Notes: generated by a model from the sequence alone, not told the origin. A stretch of 22,799 nt of DNA from an uncultured Flavobacteriales bacterium (GCA_937925525.1 CALALS010000002.1:1-22799), one strand, 5' to 3'; shown: positions 8,549 through 17,489, counted from the first letter of the stretch. Numbers and translations are program-made.

Positions 8549-10480
8549 TTATATTTTTTTAAGAATAACTACTTCTCTGTATGCTTTATTTAATTTATCA
8601 ATCATTTTATTCCATTCTTCGAAATACTTCTTTTCTAAAAGTAACACATTTACTCGAATTTGCTGTTTTAGTGTTATTGTGCTTTCTGTTTGAATATAGG
8701 ATATTTCAAACTCAAAATCTGGAAATGTATAGCTGGTATTTTGAGGCACAAAACTAACCTTGTACCCTTCCGGTATATTTAACTTAACTGAATTTGAGAA
8801 ACTGACATTGAATATGTTTTCATAATCATTCTGACGATCTGATTTTATTTTGTCATTTGAATATAAATTATCCAAATTAAGATTGATATATATTTCATCG
8901 TTATTGCTTTTAACGTAATCTTCAATGTTAAACTTGTATTTTATGTATAACGGCTTATCCCTGTCTTTTAGGTTTTTATCTGAAATACTGTCTAAAATAA
9001 ATTTATTACTTCCTTTATTAAAAAATGTTCTTAACGATTTTATTTTATCTTTTTCATTAAGTCCGTCTAATCTAGAAGTTAAGTATGTTTTATAATACCC
9101 TTCATATTTCGATTCGCCTGTACCAAGAATTTTTGTATTCTCAAGGTTCAACTCCACATTATCAGAAATTTTATTAACTGATGCATCTACAATAGGTACA
9201 TTTACTAGTTTGTAACTGTTTGGGCTGATGTTTATAAGCGCTTCCTTTCCTTGAATAAAAGATGAAGGTAATCCAATAGGTAATGTATTTGAAGTAGCAT
9301 CTAAAAAGATAAATTTATCATCATATTCAAAACTGGCAATCATGTGGTTGTCTGCGGAAGGTGTAGGTAAATCAGTATAAGAATAAGGGATTTCTCGTGT
9401 TCCAATCCAAGTATGGTAAGCTTCAATATTTGCTCTTTTAGCCATTTGCACAATTAGATTTGCCATGTCTTTGCAATCTCCGTAACGCTTTTTGCAAACT
9501 TGTATTGAGTTTCTTGGCACAAATCCACCATATCCTTCTTCTATAGCTATATATTTGATGTTGTCTTGAACCCAATAATATATTTTTCGCATTTTTTCAT
9601 AAGCGTTTTCCTCAGTTCCTATTATTGAATCTACAATTTTATTTAGCTCTTCGTTTTCTTCTTTTTCAACATTGCTGATTAATGAATTATACCATTTATG
9701 TAAGTCAGAAACATCATTAATCACAGACTTATTTTTACCTGACTTAGAGGTATAGCTCTTTATATAAACATGCATGTGAGGTAGAAAATATCTGTAATTT
9801 GGAGATAGTTCTTCGTTTTTTACGGATTTTATATTTTTTCTACTCCAATTATAAATAAGTCTTCCTTTTTTTTCTGAAACAGAAAAGTTTAAACTGTCTT
9901 TAGAAATGTTAAAGTACTTATCCTGTATTAAAATATCCTTATCACAGTTTATGGTTAGTTCGACTAAATCAAGAGGTGTGAAATCAGCAAATATGGTATA
10001 GGGAACAAACCTGGGTTGCTTTATGTTTTTTTTATACTCAAGTACCGTTTTACTGCCTTTTACCAGTGAAGGGAAATAAAAGTTTATTGATTTCACATCA
10101 TCACTGAATACAGATGTTTCAAGTTCATCTTTAGTGGTAAATTCCTTAACTTTAATGTCTTTATACTTTCCCGAAACAGGAATTACACTTTTTGCTGAAA
10201 TATCAAAAACATCTACAAAAGAATTAAAAAATATAGCCTCTGAAGCGTAAATTCCGGCATTATCGATAAGTATAAGTCTTTCTTCGTAAACCGTTTGAAC
10301 AATTTCAAGAGAGTCACCAGCTTTTGAGATGTCTAAGGTTTCTTTTCTACTCAAGATTACACTCTTTTCTCCTTGATATTTTTTTTGAAATTTTTCTAAT
10401 TCAATTTCAGGTTGAGAAACAGCAGTTACTGAATAAAAAACTGTAAAAAAGAATATCGCCCCCTTAAAAAATATACTCAT
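8549..10480 (-). CDS. Exported DUF3857 domain/transglutaminase-like protein, triad intact
   Basis: This is a 643-aa protein with a signal peptide (1-22, cleavage before Gln23). A DUF3857 beta domain spans about residues 50-215. A transglutaminase-like cysteine-protease-fold core spans about 285-400. A beta-sandwich-like C-terminal region runs to the end. The triad is visible: Cys336 in RYGDCKDMANLIVQMA, His379 in ADNHMIASF, and Asp394 in FIFLDATS. WVQDNIKYIAIEEGYGGF, which precedes the Cys, is typical of the family. Members may be periplasmic or outer-membrane-associated peptidases or transamidases; their physiological substrates are not established. It is the middle gene of the operon, with 3-nt gaps on both sides, implying translational coupling. 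It is paralogous to the next gene, which lacks the triad. Confidence 0.9.
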   Translation of the reverse strand: MSIFFKGAIFFFTVFYSVTAVSQPEIELEKFQKKYQGEKSVILSRKETLDISKAGDSLEIVQTVYEERLILIDNAGIYASEAIFFNSFVDVFDISAKSVIPVSGKYKDIKVKEFTTKDELETSVFSDDVKSINFYFPSLVKGSKTVLEYKKNIKQPRFVPYTIFADFTPLDLVELTINCDKDILIQDKYFNISKDSLNFSVSEKKGRLIYNWSRKNIKSVKNEELSPNYRYFLPHMHVYIKSYTSKSGKNKSVINDVSDLHKWYNSLISNVEKEENEELNKIVDSIIGTEENAYEKMRKIYYWVQDNIKYIAIEEGYGGFVPRNSIQVCKKRYGDCKDMANLIVQMAKRANIEAYHTWIGTREIPYSYTDLPTPSADNHMIASFEYDDKFIFLDATSNTLPIGLPSSFIQGKEALINISPNSYKLVNVPIVDASVNKISDNVELNLENTKILGTGESKYEGYYKTYLTSRLDGLNEKDKIKSLRTFFNKGSNKFILDSISDKNLKDRDKPLYIKYKFNIEDYVKSNNDEIYINLNLDNLYSNDKIKSDRQNDYENIFNVSFSNSVKLNIPEGYKVSFVPQNTSYTFPDFEFEISYIQTESTITLKQQIRVNVLLLEKKYFEEWNKMIDKLNKAYREVVILKKI

Positions 10481-10483
10481 AGA

Positions 10484-13400
10484 TTAATTAGAATTTGTTG
10501 AAACTGGTCTTCCATTGTAATATATTTTGGTTTCTTTTAACTTTCCTGTTTCATCATAATATTTGGCTTCTCCGTGAAGCTTACCTAGCTTGTAGCTTAA
10601 CTCCTTTTTAATTTTTCCGGATGGGAAATAATATTTACAAGCTCCATCAAGCTCACCATAATAATAGTTTTCTTGTGATTTGAGTATATTATTGGCGTAA
10701 TAAGTTTTACATCCCCCATGATAATCTCCGTCAACATAAGTATAGTCTTCCCAAAGATTGCCATTTGGAAAATACTCAAGATACTTGCCTTGTAGCCATC
10801 CATTTTTTCGTTCAAATTCAATTGATTTTTTTCCATTTTTATAGTATGCCACTACTTTTCCTGTCTCATTTTTTAAAGGAATTATATCTACTTCATTTCC
10901 TTGCTGGTCTTGATAAGAATAACCAACAAACTGATCGTAATTATAAACTCTTATATATTGTAGTTCTCCATTAGTAGCATAGTAATATTGAGGACCATGC
11001 CTCATCCCGTCAACATAACTGTTTTTTCTAGCTATCTTACCATCAGAAAAATAATACGTGCTTTGGCCATCTTCTTGACCATATTTATAATTGATAAAAT
11101 AATTTAGAGAGGCGTCTTCCCTGTAATAATTCCACTTTCCTATTTTATCGCCATAATAGTATTCTCCTTCAGTTTCTTTTTTTCCGTTTTCATAATACCA
11201 AACCCAATTTCCATGTTTTTTATTGTTAAAGTATTCGGCTTCATTTTCTTTCTTCCCTGAAGGGTAATAGAAATTAAATTTCCCATGTGCATTGCCTCCT
11301 ATGTAATTTCCTTCAAGCCTTACTTCTCCTCCATAGTGATGCTCTAAATAAGGGCTAGTACCATGATTTAAGTCAACCACTTCTCTTACTCTTGTTCCTG
11401 AAGTATCGTATAACAAGTTTTTTACTTCAATTCCTTGTTCGTAATAAGATTCTCTCACTAATTTTCCATCGACAGAATAATACTCTTGCCAACCCTGTAA
11501 TTTACCCTCTTTATAAAAGTTTAAAGACTCTAAAGAGCCATCAGAAAAATAAAATCGCCACTCACCTTCCATCAATCCATTTTTACAATATCCTTGTGAT
11601 TCCATGTTTTTATTAGAGTAATACTCTTCATAATACCCATGCTTTTGATTGTCGGAGTAATTGACTTTATAATATATATTTCCGTTAGGAAAATAAGAAG
11701 TAAGTAAGCCCTCTAACTTACCAGCCTTAAAAGTTTCTTCTACGTCTAGAAAATTATTTTGGTCATAATATTTCCATAATCCTTCTTTTTCTCCGGCTAC
11801 GTATTTTCCTTCATATTTTTTTGTTTCATCAGGGTAGATACCAACCAAATCAATTTGATTTTTCTTTTTAGCAAATTGTGCTACCACCTCCCCTTTTTTA
11901 TTGTAATATCTACAAGCAATTATATCTCCTTTTTGATAATCAAGCTCATAATATAATTTGCCGTCTCTATCGAATTCTTTTCTTGTTCCATTATTCTTAC
12001 CGTTTTCATCATAAGTTGCAACTACATTTATGGTTCCATCAGAAAAATAGGATTTAGTCGTACCTACAACAATATTGTTTTTTGCTGTTCCCTCAGAGGC
12101 AATTTTTCCATTCACAAAGTATTCTTTAAAATCGCCTTCAAGGTTGTCGTTAACGTAGTTTTCTTCGGAATTAATTTGACCGGTATTAAAATATTTTTTA
12201 AAGCTTCCATTTTTTTTACCATCCTTAATCTTTACATCAAGATATACTTCTCCATTATAATGGTACTCTTTAAAATCGCCTGTTAAAACATCATCACTAA
12301 AGTTCTTAGTATATTCCTTTATACCAATTGCGTAATAAACATCTTGTTGTCCTGAAAGTTTATCATCCTTTAAGTTTGATACTTTTGCCAATTCACCTGA
12401 ACGAAAATAATCTTTCACTTCTCCTTGCATTAATCCGTTAACGTATGTTCCCTCTCTTGCCAAAACTCCATTTTCATAGTATGTTTTAAATGGTCCGTCT
12501 AACTCACCGTTTGTGTAAGAAAGCTCATATTTAGGTAATGTATTTTCATAATAAAACCGCCATGTTCCTTTGCGATTTCCAGCATCATCAAAATAACCGA
12601 CAGTGGTGAGAGCTGTATTTCTATCACTGTATATTTCCCAAGTGCCTTGATATAAGTTGGTTGATGACTTGTTCCCTATTGTTTCTAAGGTAGTGTTGTT
12701 ATAAAATCTAAATTGATACTCTCCTTCTTTTCCATCTACGACCACCTTCTTCTTGTTATGAAGTTCCCACCATGCTGTTCCTCCCCAAGAAGCGAAACTC
12801 TTTATCTTAGATATGTTTTTTTCTAATTGACTAACTAAGTTTTCATTTTTAGAACTAATTAACATATAATATGAATACCCCTCAAACATTCCTTCATCGT
12901 AAAGTTTTTTCCAAAAAGGTACGTAAAATTGCATCCAAAACCCCTTATCATTTTCGTCATATTTAATCTTTTCAAGAAGAAGGAACGTCTGTTTTGTAAT
13001 AGGATAAGATAGCTTACTTTGTACTTTATACTTTTTCCCAAGTGCAATTCCATTATTAATAATAAGCTCTATATCAGAGTAATCATCTCCTGATTCACTA
13101 AAAGTAATTCCTTTTTTCTTAAGCTCAGGCTTAGAAGAAACTAAAGAATTAAAATAATCTACAACTGATCCAGCTCTTGCAGTGGAAGGCTCAAGCAATA
13201 AAAATGTGGATAGAGATAATATTGCTTGAGCTATTTTTCCTTCTTCGGCACTTAAAACTCCCAGTCTAAGATGAGTTTTTGGATGATTAGGAAAGTAATA
13301 AAGCACTTCTTTGTAGGCTTCAACCGCTTTATTGAATTTCTCCATTTTTTCATACGTTGCTCCTTTATTATACATCAAACCTGATGAGTATGGAAAAATT

Positions 13401-13786
13401 TTAAGGCCACTATCAATTACTGCTATAGACTCATCATTTTTACCTTGCCTAGAAAGAGCTATGGAATAGTTTACAAAAACGTTAGGGTCTGGAGTTCCGT
13501 ATTTAAAGGCGGCAATGGCTGTTTTAGCTGTTTCAACAGCCTCATCGTATTTCTCTAACTCTACGTATGTTGCAATTTTTTCATTTAATGCAGCAATGTA
13601 TAAGGAATCATTTCTGTTTATTTTAGAATATTCTTCAATTGCTTCTTCAAACTTTTCTTCAATATAATACTCAACACCTTTTCGAAAAATAGTTTTTGAA
13701 GAGGTAGAGTCAACTTTATCATTTTGAGAATAGGAAAACAATGCAACCAATGTTGCTAATGCAAGCAAAGTAAAATGTTTTTTCAT
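10484..13786 (-). CDS. Exported TPR plus YwqK/MORN-like 24-residue repeat protein
   Basis: This is an 1100-aa protein. The signal peptide (1-20) is followed by Gln21. Residues about 31-200 contain TPR helices, for example FRKGVEYYIEEKFEEAIEEY and YNKGATYEKMEKFNKAVEAY. Residues about 220-400 are an unrecognised linker domain. From residue 407 to the end there are about 25 tandem beta-hairpin units of the MORN_2/YwqK type with pattern G-x-[WF]-x-x-Y-[YF]-x-x-G-x-[IL], for example GNWVWYYENGKKETEG. Databases often label such proteins YwqK family antitoxin, but no toxin gene is adjacent and the protein is exported, so that role is unlikely. It is first in an operon with the two DUF3857 proteins. 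I see no clear TAnnTTTG promoter in the 59-60 bp upstream, so it may be read through from the waaA run. A scaffold or adhesive role is inferred only. Confidence 0.88.
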   Translation of the reverse strand: MKKHFTLLALATLVALFSYSQNDKVDSTSSKTIFRKGVEYYIEEKFEEAIEEYSKINRNDSLYIAALNEKIATYVELEKYDEAVETAKTAIAAFKYGTPDPNVFVNYSIALSRQGKNDESIAVIDSGLKIFPYSSGLMYNKGATYEKMEKFNKAVEAYKEVLYYFPNHPKTHLRLGVLSAEEGKIAQAILSLSTFLLLEPSTARAGSVVDYFNSLVSSKPELKKKGITFSESGDDYSDIELIINNGIALGKKYKVQSKLSYPITKQTFLLLEKIKYDENDKGFWMQFYVPFWKKLYDEGMFEGYSYYMLISSKNENLVSQLEKNISKIKSFASWGGTAWWELHNKKKVVVDGKEGEYQFRFYNNTTLETIGNKSSTNLYQGTWEIYSDRNTALTTVGYFDDAGNRKGTWRFYYENTLPKYELSYTNGELDGPFKTYYENGVLAREGTYVNGLMQGEVKDYFRSGELAKVSNLKDDKLSGQQDVYYAIGIKEYTKNFSDDVLTGDFKEYHYNGEVYLDVKIKDGKKNGSFKKYFNTGQINSEENYVNDNLEGDFKEYFVNGKIASEGTAKNNIVVGTTKSYFSDGTINVVATYDENGKNNGTRKEFDRDGKLYYELDYQKGDIIACRYYNKKGEVVAQFAKKKNQIDLVGIYPDETKKYEGKYVAGEKEGLWKYYDQNNFLDVEETFKAGKLEGLLTSYFPNGNIYYKVNYSDNQKHGYYEEYYSNKNMESQGYCKNGLMEGEWRFYFSDGSLESLNFYKEGKLQGWQEYYSVDGKLVRESYYEQGIEVKNLLYDTSGTRVREVVDLNHGTSPYLEHHYGGEVRLEGNYIGGNAHGKFNFYYPSGKKENEAEYFNNKKHGNWVWYYENGKKETEGEYYYGDKIGKWNYYREDASLNYFINYKYGQEDGQSTYYFSDGKIARKNSYVDGMRHGPQYYYATNGELQYIRVYNYDQFVGYSYQDQQGNEVDIIPLKNETGKVVAYYKNGKKSIEFERKNGWLQGKYLEYFPNGNLWEDYTYVDGDYHGGCKTYYANNILKSQENYYYGELDGACKYYFPSGKIKKELSYKLGKLHGEAKYYDETGKLKETKIYYNGRPVSTNSN
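10502..12568 (-). repeat. Tandem array of 24-residue YwqK/MORN-like units
   Basis: Unit starts fall at residues 407, 431, 455, 479, 503, 527, 551 and 575, exactly 24 apart, then resume at 669-741, 835-931 and 1000-1072 with the same spacing. Three stretches break the register (about 620-668, 786-834 and 955-977). Units are divergent at DNA level, but the bases encoding YFSDG recur almost identically at three places (near 11041, 11540 and 12035 on the plus strand). The repeat is a protein-structural one. Confidence 0.85.
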
Positions 13787-13845
13787 AGATAGGTTTTAAC
13801 CCAATAAAAATAAATATTATTTAATAATGTGGAAAAATAAGTGTA

Positions 13846-14547
13846 TCAATTAATAAATTTATTTTTCCAATCAGTAGAGCTTAGATTGACACCAAAACTC
13901 ATCCCTATAAAGGTTATTACTCCGAAACTAAAAATAAATGCATGAAGAGATATATAGATACGCTTTAAGACCGTTAAGTCAAATGGAAGCAAAAAAGCAA
14001 CTAACAAGCAAAAAGATAAAACAGTAATAAATAGCGTTTGGAAATTTCGCAGCGGGAAATAAATAAACTTTTTATACCAAGCCATGTCATTTCCCCAACT
14101 GGCTATCAAGTAATACTTTCCGTTTGACAGAGGAATAAATAATAACGGGTCAGCATTTGGGTCTTTTAAATTAAACTTTGACTTTGGCGCAACGACTTTG
14201 AAGTTAGTTAAAGAACAATCAAATTCTTTTTCAAACTCTTTCACTTTGACTAAAACATCGTATGGCAACTCTTCTTTATAAAAATGACTATCTAAAAATC
14301 GCAATCGATAGTTGACACAAATTGTTTTAATATCTAATTCTGAAAAAACATGGTCAGATTTTAATTTCGTTTCATTAATAAAAGAGAGCTCTCCCGTAGT
14401 GTTTTTAACTGCTTGCTTTATCCTCTTTTCATGAAGAAAGTCTTGTTCAATAATTTGATTAGCCTCAACAATAAGCTCAGAAACGCTAGAAATTCTCTTC
14501 TTCTTTTCTTTTATGAGCTCTTCTTTTATGTTAATTGGTGTAAACAT
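13846..14547 (-). CDS. Unknown membrane protein with two C-terminal helices
   Basis: I do not recognise a named family. The 233-aa product has a charged, probably helical N-terminal half, a small central domain with the motifs DPLLFIPLSNGKYYLIASWG (about 134-153) and WYKKFIYFPLRNF, then two hydrophobic helices (about 171-190 and 197-220) joined by a short charged turn. There is no signal peptide, so the N-terminal domain is probably cytoplasmic. The longest reading frame starts with TTG at 14550. I chose the ATG at 14547, which is the very next codon. It starts 11 nt after the kinase-family stop and appears to be the last gene of the waaA run. The function is not inferable from sequence. Confidence 0.75.
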   Translation of the reverse strand: MFTPINIKEELIKEKKKRISSVSELIVEANQIIEQDFLHEKRIKQAVKNTTGELSFINETKLKSDHVFSELDIKTICVNYRLRFLDSHFYKEELPYDVLVKVKEFEKEFDCSLTNFKVVAPKSKFNLKDPNADPLLFIPLSNGKYYLIASWGNDMAWYKKFIYFPLRNFQTLFITVLSFCLLVAFLLPFDLTVLKRIYISLHAFIFSFGVITFIGMSFGVNLSSTDWKNKFIN

Positions 14548-14558
14548 CAATTACAAAA

Positions 14559-15422
14559 TTAAACATACTTTTTTAAAATTTCTTTTATCTGTATTAAATA
14601 TGAAGTTCCAAACAAATTTAGATGAACCAACAATGGATAAAGGTTAGCGATATGAATAGCATCTTTCCAGTTAGTATCCAATTCATAAACTGATTGATAA
14701 CCTTCATAAAATTCACTTTGAAAACCACCAAATAGTTTAGACATTCCCAAATCCATTAATCGATGACCATAATATACAGCCGGATCATAAACAACTGCGT
14801 CACCATTCTGGCTGAACATAAAATTCCCGCCCCACAAATCGCCATGTAATAATGAAGGTTTTTCAAGAGGGAAAAAATCATTCAATTTTAAATATAATTT
14901 TTCAAGGTTATCTGTGCTTTTTTTATCTATATTACCGTTATCAAAAGCCATTTTTGACAAATACCCAAGTCTATATTCAATAAAGAAATCATTCCAATTA
15001 TCCGTAAAATGATTTACTTGCTTTAAGCTACCAATGTAATTGTCATACCCTAAGCCAAATATTTCAGAAGAATGATTATGCATCAAGGCAACATTTCTAC
15101 CGAAATCAAAAAACAAATCGTCCCTGGAATTTCCTTCCTCAATCCATTCCAAAATTAAATAAGAGTTATCTCCAATATTCAAGACAGAGTCCACTTTTGG
15201 TATTGTTAAACCGGAATTATTTTGAAGCAATTGAAGTCCTTTTTTCTCAACTTCAAACATTTCAGGAAACTTTATCCGGTTGTTCTTTTTTAAAAAGAAT
15301 TTACTCTTCTTTGTTTTTAGTAAAAAAGCTTGATTAATAGAACCACCATGCACAGACAACACAGACTGTATTGAGTCTGATATAATTTCTTCAATATTTG
15401 ACAGCTCGTTTTTGCTTAACAT
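14559..15422 (-). CDS. Fructosamine kinase family protein (FN3K-like)
   Basis: This is a 287-aa protein, the usual length for the family, with no signal peptide (cytoplasmic). The aminoglycoside-phosphotransferase-like fold is shown by the glycine-rich start VHGGSINQAFLLKT (24-37), the ATP-binding Lys in FFLKK (42-46), a Glu in FEVEKKGLQLL (56-66), the catalytic loop LLHGDLWGGN (191-200, with Asp195 and Asn200), and the metal-binding DPAVYYGHRLMDLGM (213-227). The DPAVYYGHR and FGGF motifs are diagnostic of fructosamine kinases rather than antibiotic kinases. Bacterial members phosphorylate ketosamines (glycated amines or proteins), enabling deglycation; the true substrate here is unknown. 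It lies 19 nt downstream of the L,D-transpeptidase gene. Confidence 0.9.
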   Translation of the reverse strand: MLSKNELSNIEEIISDSIQSVLSVHGGSINQAFLLKTKKSKFFLKKNNRIKFPEMFEVEKKGLQLLQNNSGLTIPKVDSVLNIGDNSYLILEWIEEGNSRDDLFFDFGRNVALMHNHSSEIFGLGYDNYIGSLKQVNHFTDNWNDFFIEYRLGYLSKMAFDNGNIDKKSTDNLEKLYLKLNDFFPLEKPSLLHGDLWGGNFMFSQNGDAVVYDPAVYYGHRLMDLGMSKLFGGFQSEFYEGYQSVYELDTNWKDAIHIANLYPLLVHLNLFGTSYLIQIKEILKKYV

Positions 15423-15441
15423 TTATTGCAAAATAAACCCA

Positions 15442-16131
15442 TTATTGATAAATCCACAATAAAACCGGTTTGGATGACTTTGAAAGTCTATCGTCAAGAA
15501 GTTTCATAAAATTATTAGAAACAGCCGGACAGCCCCAGCTTTCAGGTGAACCATTTGGGTATATTTCTTCGTCTGAAACTGCATCCCAAGAATGCAAAAC
15601 AATAAAACGTTTATACGCATTATCATTGGTTTTCTCTAAGCCATGTAATTTATAGTTGATATGTATTCCCCAATTACTATATCCTCTCACTCCTATTTTA
15701 TATTTACCAATAGAGGAACAATGGCTATCAGGAGTATTGCTAAAAACAGGGCTGGAAGCCGTTGTTTCATCTGCCCATTTTCCTTTACAACAACCATGTG
15801 TACAAATGGCTTTTTCAACAATAGAATCTTTCTTAAAGTCCCAAATAAACAACCGCTTTTTTCCGGAATGGATATTCATGTCCACCAAAATACAATAATC
15901 TGTATTCAAATCATTTGTTATACAAAACCCTATTGCTTCTTCCGCCTTTAGGTTTGTTTTAGAAAACAGAATTGAATCTTCATTTATTTTTGAAAAATGT
16001 GCACTAACACATGATTTTCCTGAAACAATAAATAAAATGAAAATTGAAATACAACCTAGTAAAATAAAGGTCAGCCAATAAAATCGTTTCATAGTAGTAA
16101 GTTTTCTTACAAACGAACTACTAAATTTCAT
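15442..16131 (-). CDS. Murein L,D-transpeptidase catalytic domain family protein (YkuD_2 type)
   Basis: This is a 229-aa protein anchored by one N-terminal hydrophobic segment (about 17-37) with its catalytic domain in the periplasm. Family signatures are VDMNIHSGKKRLFIWDF (83-99), a THG motif (112-114), FSNTPDSHCSSIGKYKIG (130-147), the catalytic region His180-Ser and SWGCPAVS (198-205) with nucleophile Cys201. The family forms 3-3 cross-links in peptidoglycan or acts on related substrates. The start is uncertain: ATG 16131 sits 12 nt after the waaA stop and adds 13 residues before MKRFYWL, while ATG 16092 (Met14) would give a more ordinary signal anchor. Cys114-Cys115 directly after THG is unlike the Gly/Ser I expect there. 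Co-location with waaA fits envelope biogenesis. Confidence 0.88.
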   Translation of the reverse strand: MKFSSSFVRKLTTMKRFYWLTFILLGCISIFILFIVSGKSCVSAHFSKINEDSILFSKTNLKAEEAIGFCITNDLNTDYCILVDMNIHSGKKRLFIWDFKKDSIVEKAICTHGCCKGKWADETTASSPVFSNTPDSHCSSIGKYKIGVRGYSNWGIHINYKLHGLEKTNDNAYKRFIVLHSWDAVSDEEIYPNGSPESWGCPAVSNNFMKLLDDRLSKSSKPVLLWIYQ

Positions 16132-16143
16132 TAGTATATTTTA

Positions 16144-17376
16144 CTAAGAAGTTTTAACAGAATTTAACTTATCCAAAATTTTATCGGCAACACCTAATCT
16201 ATTTTGAATATAGTTTTTAGAATTTACAGAAGCGGATTGATAAACCTCTTTATTTTCCAATAAAGTTTCAAAAACAGACTTTAAATCCTTTGTATTCATG
16301 ATTGAAAATGCCGAGCCTTTTTGAATTAGATCAACAGCCTCAGGAAAGTTATGATAGTATGGCCCGAAAACAACCGGCAAACCAAAAGCGCATGCCTCTA
16401 AGATATTGTGTAATTTTTTATGAAAAGCCCCACCGATATAGGCAATATTAGCATACTGGTATATTTGAGAAAGCATACCAATGTTATCAATAATTAAAAC
16501 CCGCTCACCACTCTCTTCTTTTAGTTTAGAGTATCTGACAAAACTTATTTTTAGTTTGTTTTCTACATCAGATAGATGAGCTTCATTTATTTCATGTGGA
16601 GCAATTATAAATTTAGTATCACTTGTGAATTCATTTATCACCGGGAGTAAATATTCTTCATCATCTTGCCAAGTACTACCACAAACAATTACCTTGCTAT
16701 CCGAACAAAATTTCTCAATTTCACTAAATCTCTTAATATTTTGGACAGTTTCCCAAACCCTATCAAACCTTGTATCTCCTGATACAATTTGATTTTCATA
16801 ACCAAGCAATTTCAGGTTATCAGACGAACTGATATCTTGGAGAAAGAAATAAGTAAATGCTTTCAGTCGCTTTTTAAACCAGCTTCCATACCATTTAAAA
16901 AACACTTGATTTTTTCTAAACACTCCTGATATCAAATAAAAAGGAATTTGGTTTGATTTTATTTCAGACATATAATTAAACCAAAACTCATACTTAATAA
17001 AAAAGACATTTTTAGGTTTAACAGCATTTATAAAGCGCTTAGCATTTTTTTTTGTATCAATCGGCAAATAACAAACATAATCAGCCAGATCATAATTTTT
17101 GCGAACTTCATAGCCCGATGGAGAGAAAAAGGTGATTAAAATATGCTGATTAGGGGTTTTAGCTTTGATTCTCTCAATTAAAGGTCTAGCCTGTTCAAAC
17201 TCACCTAATGAAGCACAGTGAAACCAATAAGGATTTTTCAAATTAAATGATTGCTCTAATTCCTTCCAAAAATCTTCTCTACCATCTATCCATTTTTTTG
17301 CCTTTGGATTAAATAAAGAAGCAACATAAATTGCAAAAAAATATACATATATACTTAGATTATATAGTAATCTCAT
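16144..17376 (-). CDS. waaA: 3-deoxy-D-manno-octulosonic acid (Kdo) transferase
   Basis: This is a 410-aa protein, typical length. WaaA/KdtA transfers Kdo from CMP-Kdo to the lipid A precursor at the cytoplasmic face of the inner membrane. The N-terminal hydrophobic segment (about 4-22) is the membrane anchor. The catalytic Glu motif ASLGEFEQARPLIE contains Glu59. A second essential motif, IKYEFWFN, contains Glu130. ISGVFRKNQ and SGDTRFDRV (199-207) are typical of the family. The C-terminal GT-B half has CGSTWQDDEE, IAPHEINEAH, YIGGAFHKKLHNILEACAFG and the CMP-binding VVFGPYYHNF. It is the first gene of a minus-strand run with the transpeptidase gene 12 nt downstream, and is divergent from the 910-aa barrel protein. 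An essential housekeeping gene is expected. Confidence 0.96.
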   Translation of the reverse strand: MRLLYNLSIYVYFFAIYVASLFNPKAKKWIDGREDFWKELEQSFNLKNPYWFHCASLGEFEQARPLIERIKAKTPNQHILITFFSPSGYEVRKNYDLADYVCYLPIDTKKNAKRFINAVKPKNVFFIKYEFWFNYMSEIKSNQIPFYLISGVFRKNQVFFKWYGSWFKKRLKAFTYFFLQDISSSDNLKLLGYENQIVSGDTRFDRVWETVQNIKRFSEIEKFCSDSKVIVCGSTWQDDEEYLLPVINEFTSDTKFIIAPHEINEAHLSDVENKLKISFVRYSKLKEESGERVLIIDNIGMLSQIYQYANIAYIGGAFHKKLHNILEACAFGLPVVFGPYYHNFPEAVDLIQKGSAFSIMNTKDLKSVFETLLENKEVYQSASVNSKNYIQNRLGVADKILDKLNSVKTS

Positions 17377-17489
17377 TATAGTTTAAATAATACCGTTTAT
17401 GGATTTAAATCACCACTCCAAACTTTACTTATTTATAGTTTGCCATTCTTCTTACTTTTATACTACCAAAAAAGAAGACAACGACAAAA
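17377..17489. promoter_or_regulatory. Divergent intergenic region between waaA and the 910-aa barrel gene
   Basis: These 113 bp must carry promoters for both directions because the flanking genes diverge. No exact TTTG-19-TAnnTTTG promoter is visible on either strand. The nearest matches are TACTTTTA at 17453-17460 (plus, one mismatch) and weaker AT-rich stretches. Presence of promoters is inferred from layout only. Confidence 0.35.

Noticed and set aside
10502..12568. Regularly spaced repeats as a CRISPR-like or DNA satellite array
   Set aside because: The periodicity is at protein level inside one open frame; the DNA units are divergent and no repeat-spacer pattern exists.
10484..13786. 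Annotation of the repeat protein as an antitoxin (YwqK label) or as part of a toxin-antitoxin pair
   Set aside because: The protein has a signal peptide, is 1100 aa, and has no adjacent toxin-like gene; the label comes only from the repeat family name.
13846..14550. TTG start at 14550 for the unknown membrane protein
   Set aside because: The next codon is ATG at 14547, which is the simpler choice.
14559..15422. Aminoglycoside phosphotransferase (resistance gene)
   Set aside because: The shared kinase fold is expected, but DPAVYYGHR and LLHGDLWGGN motifs are those of fructosamine kinases.
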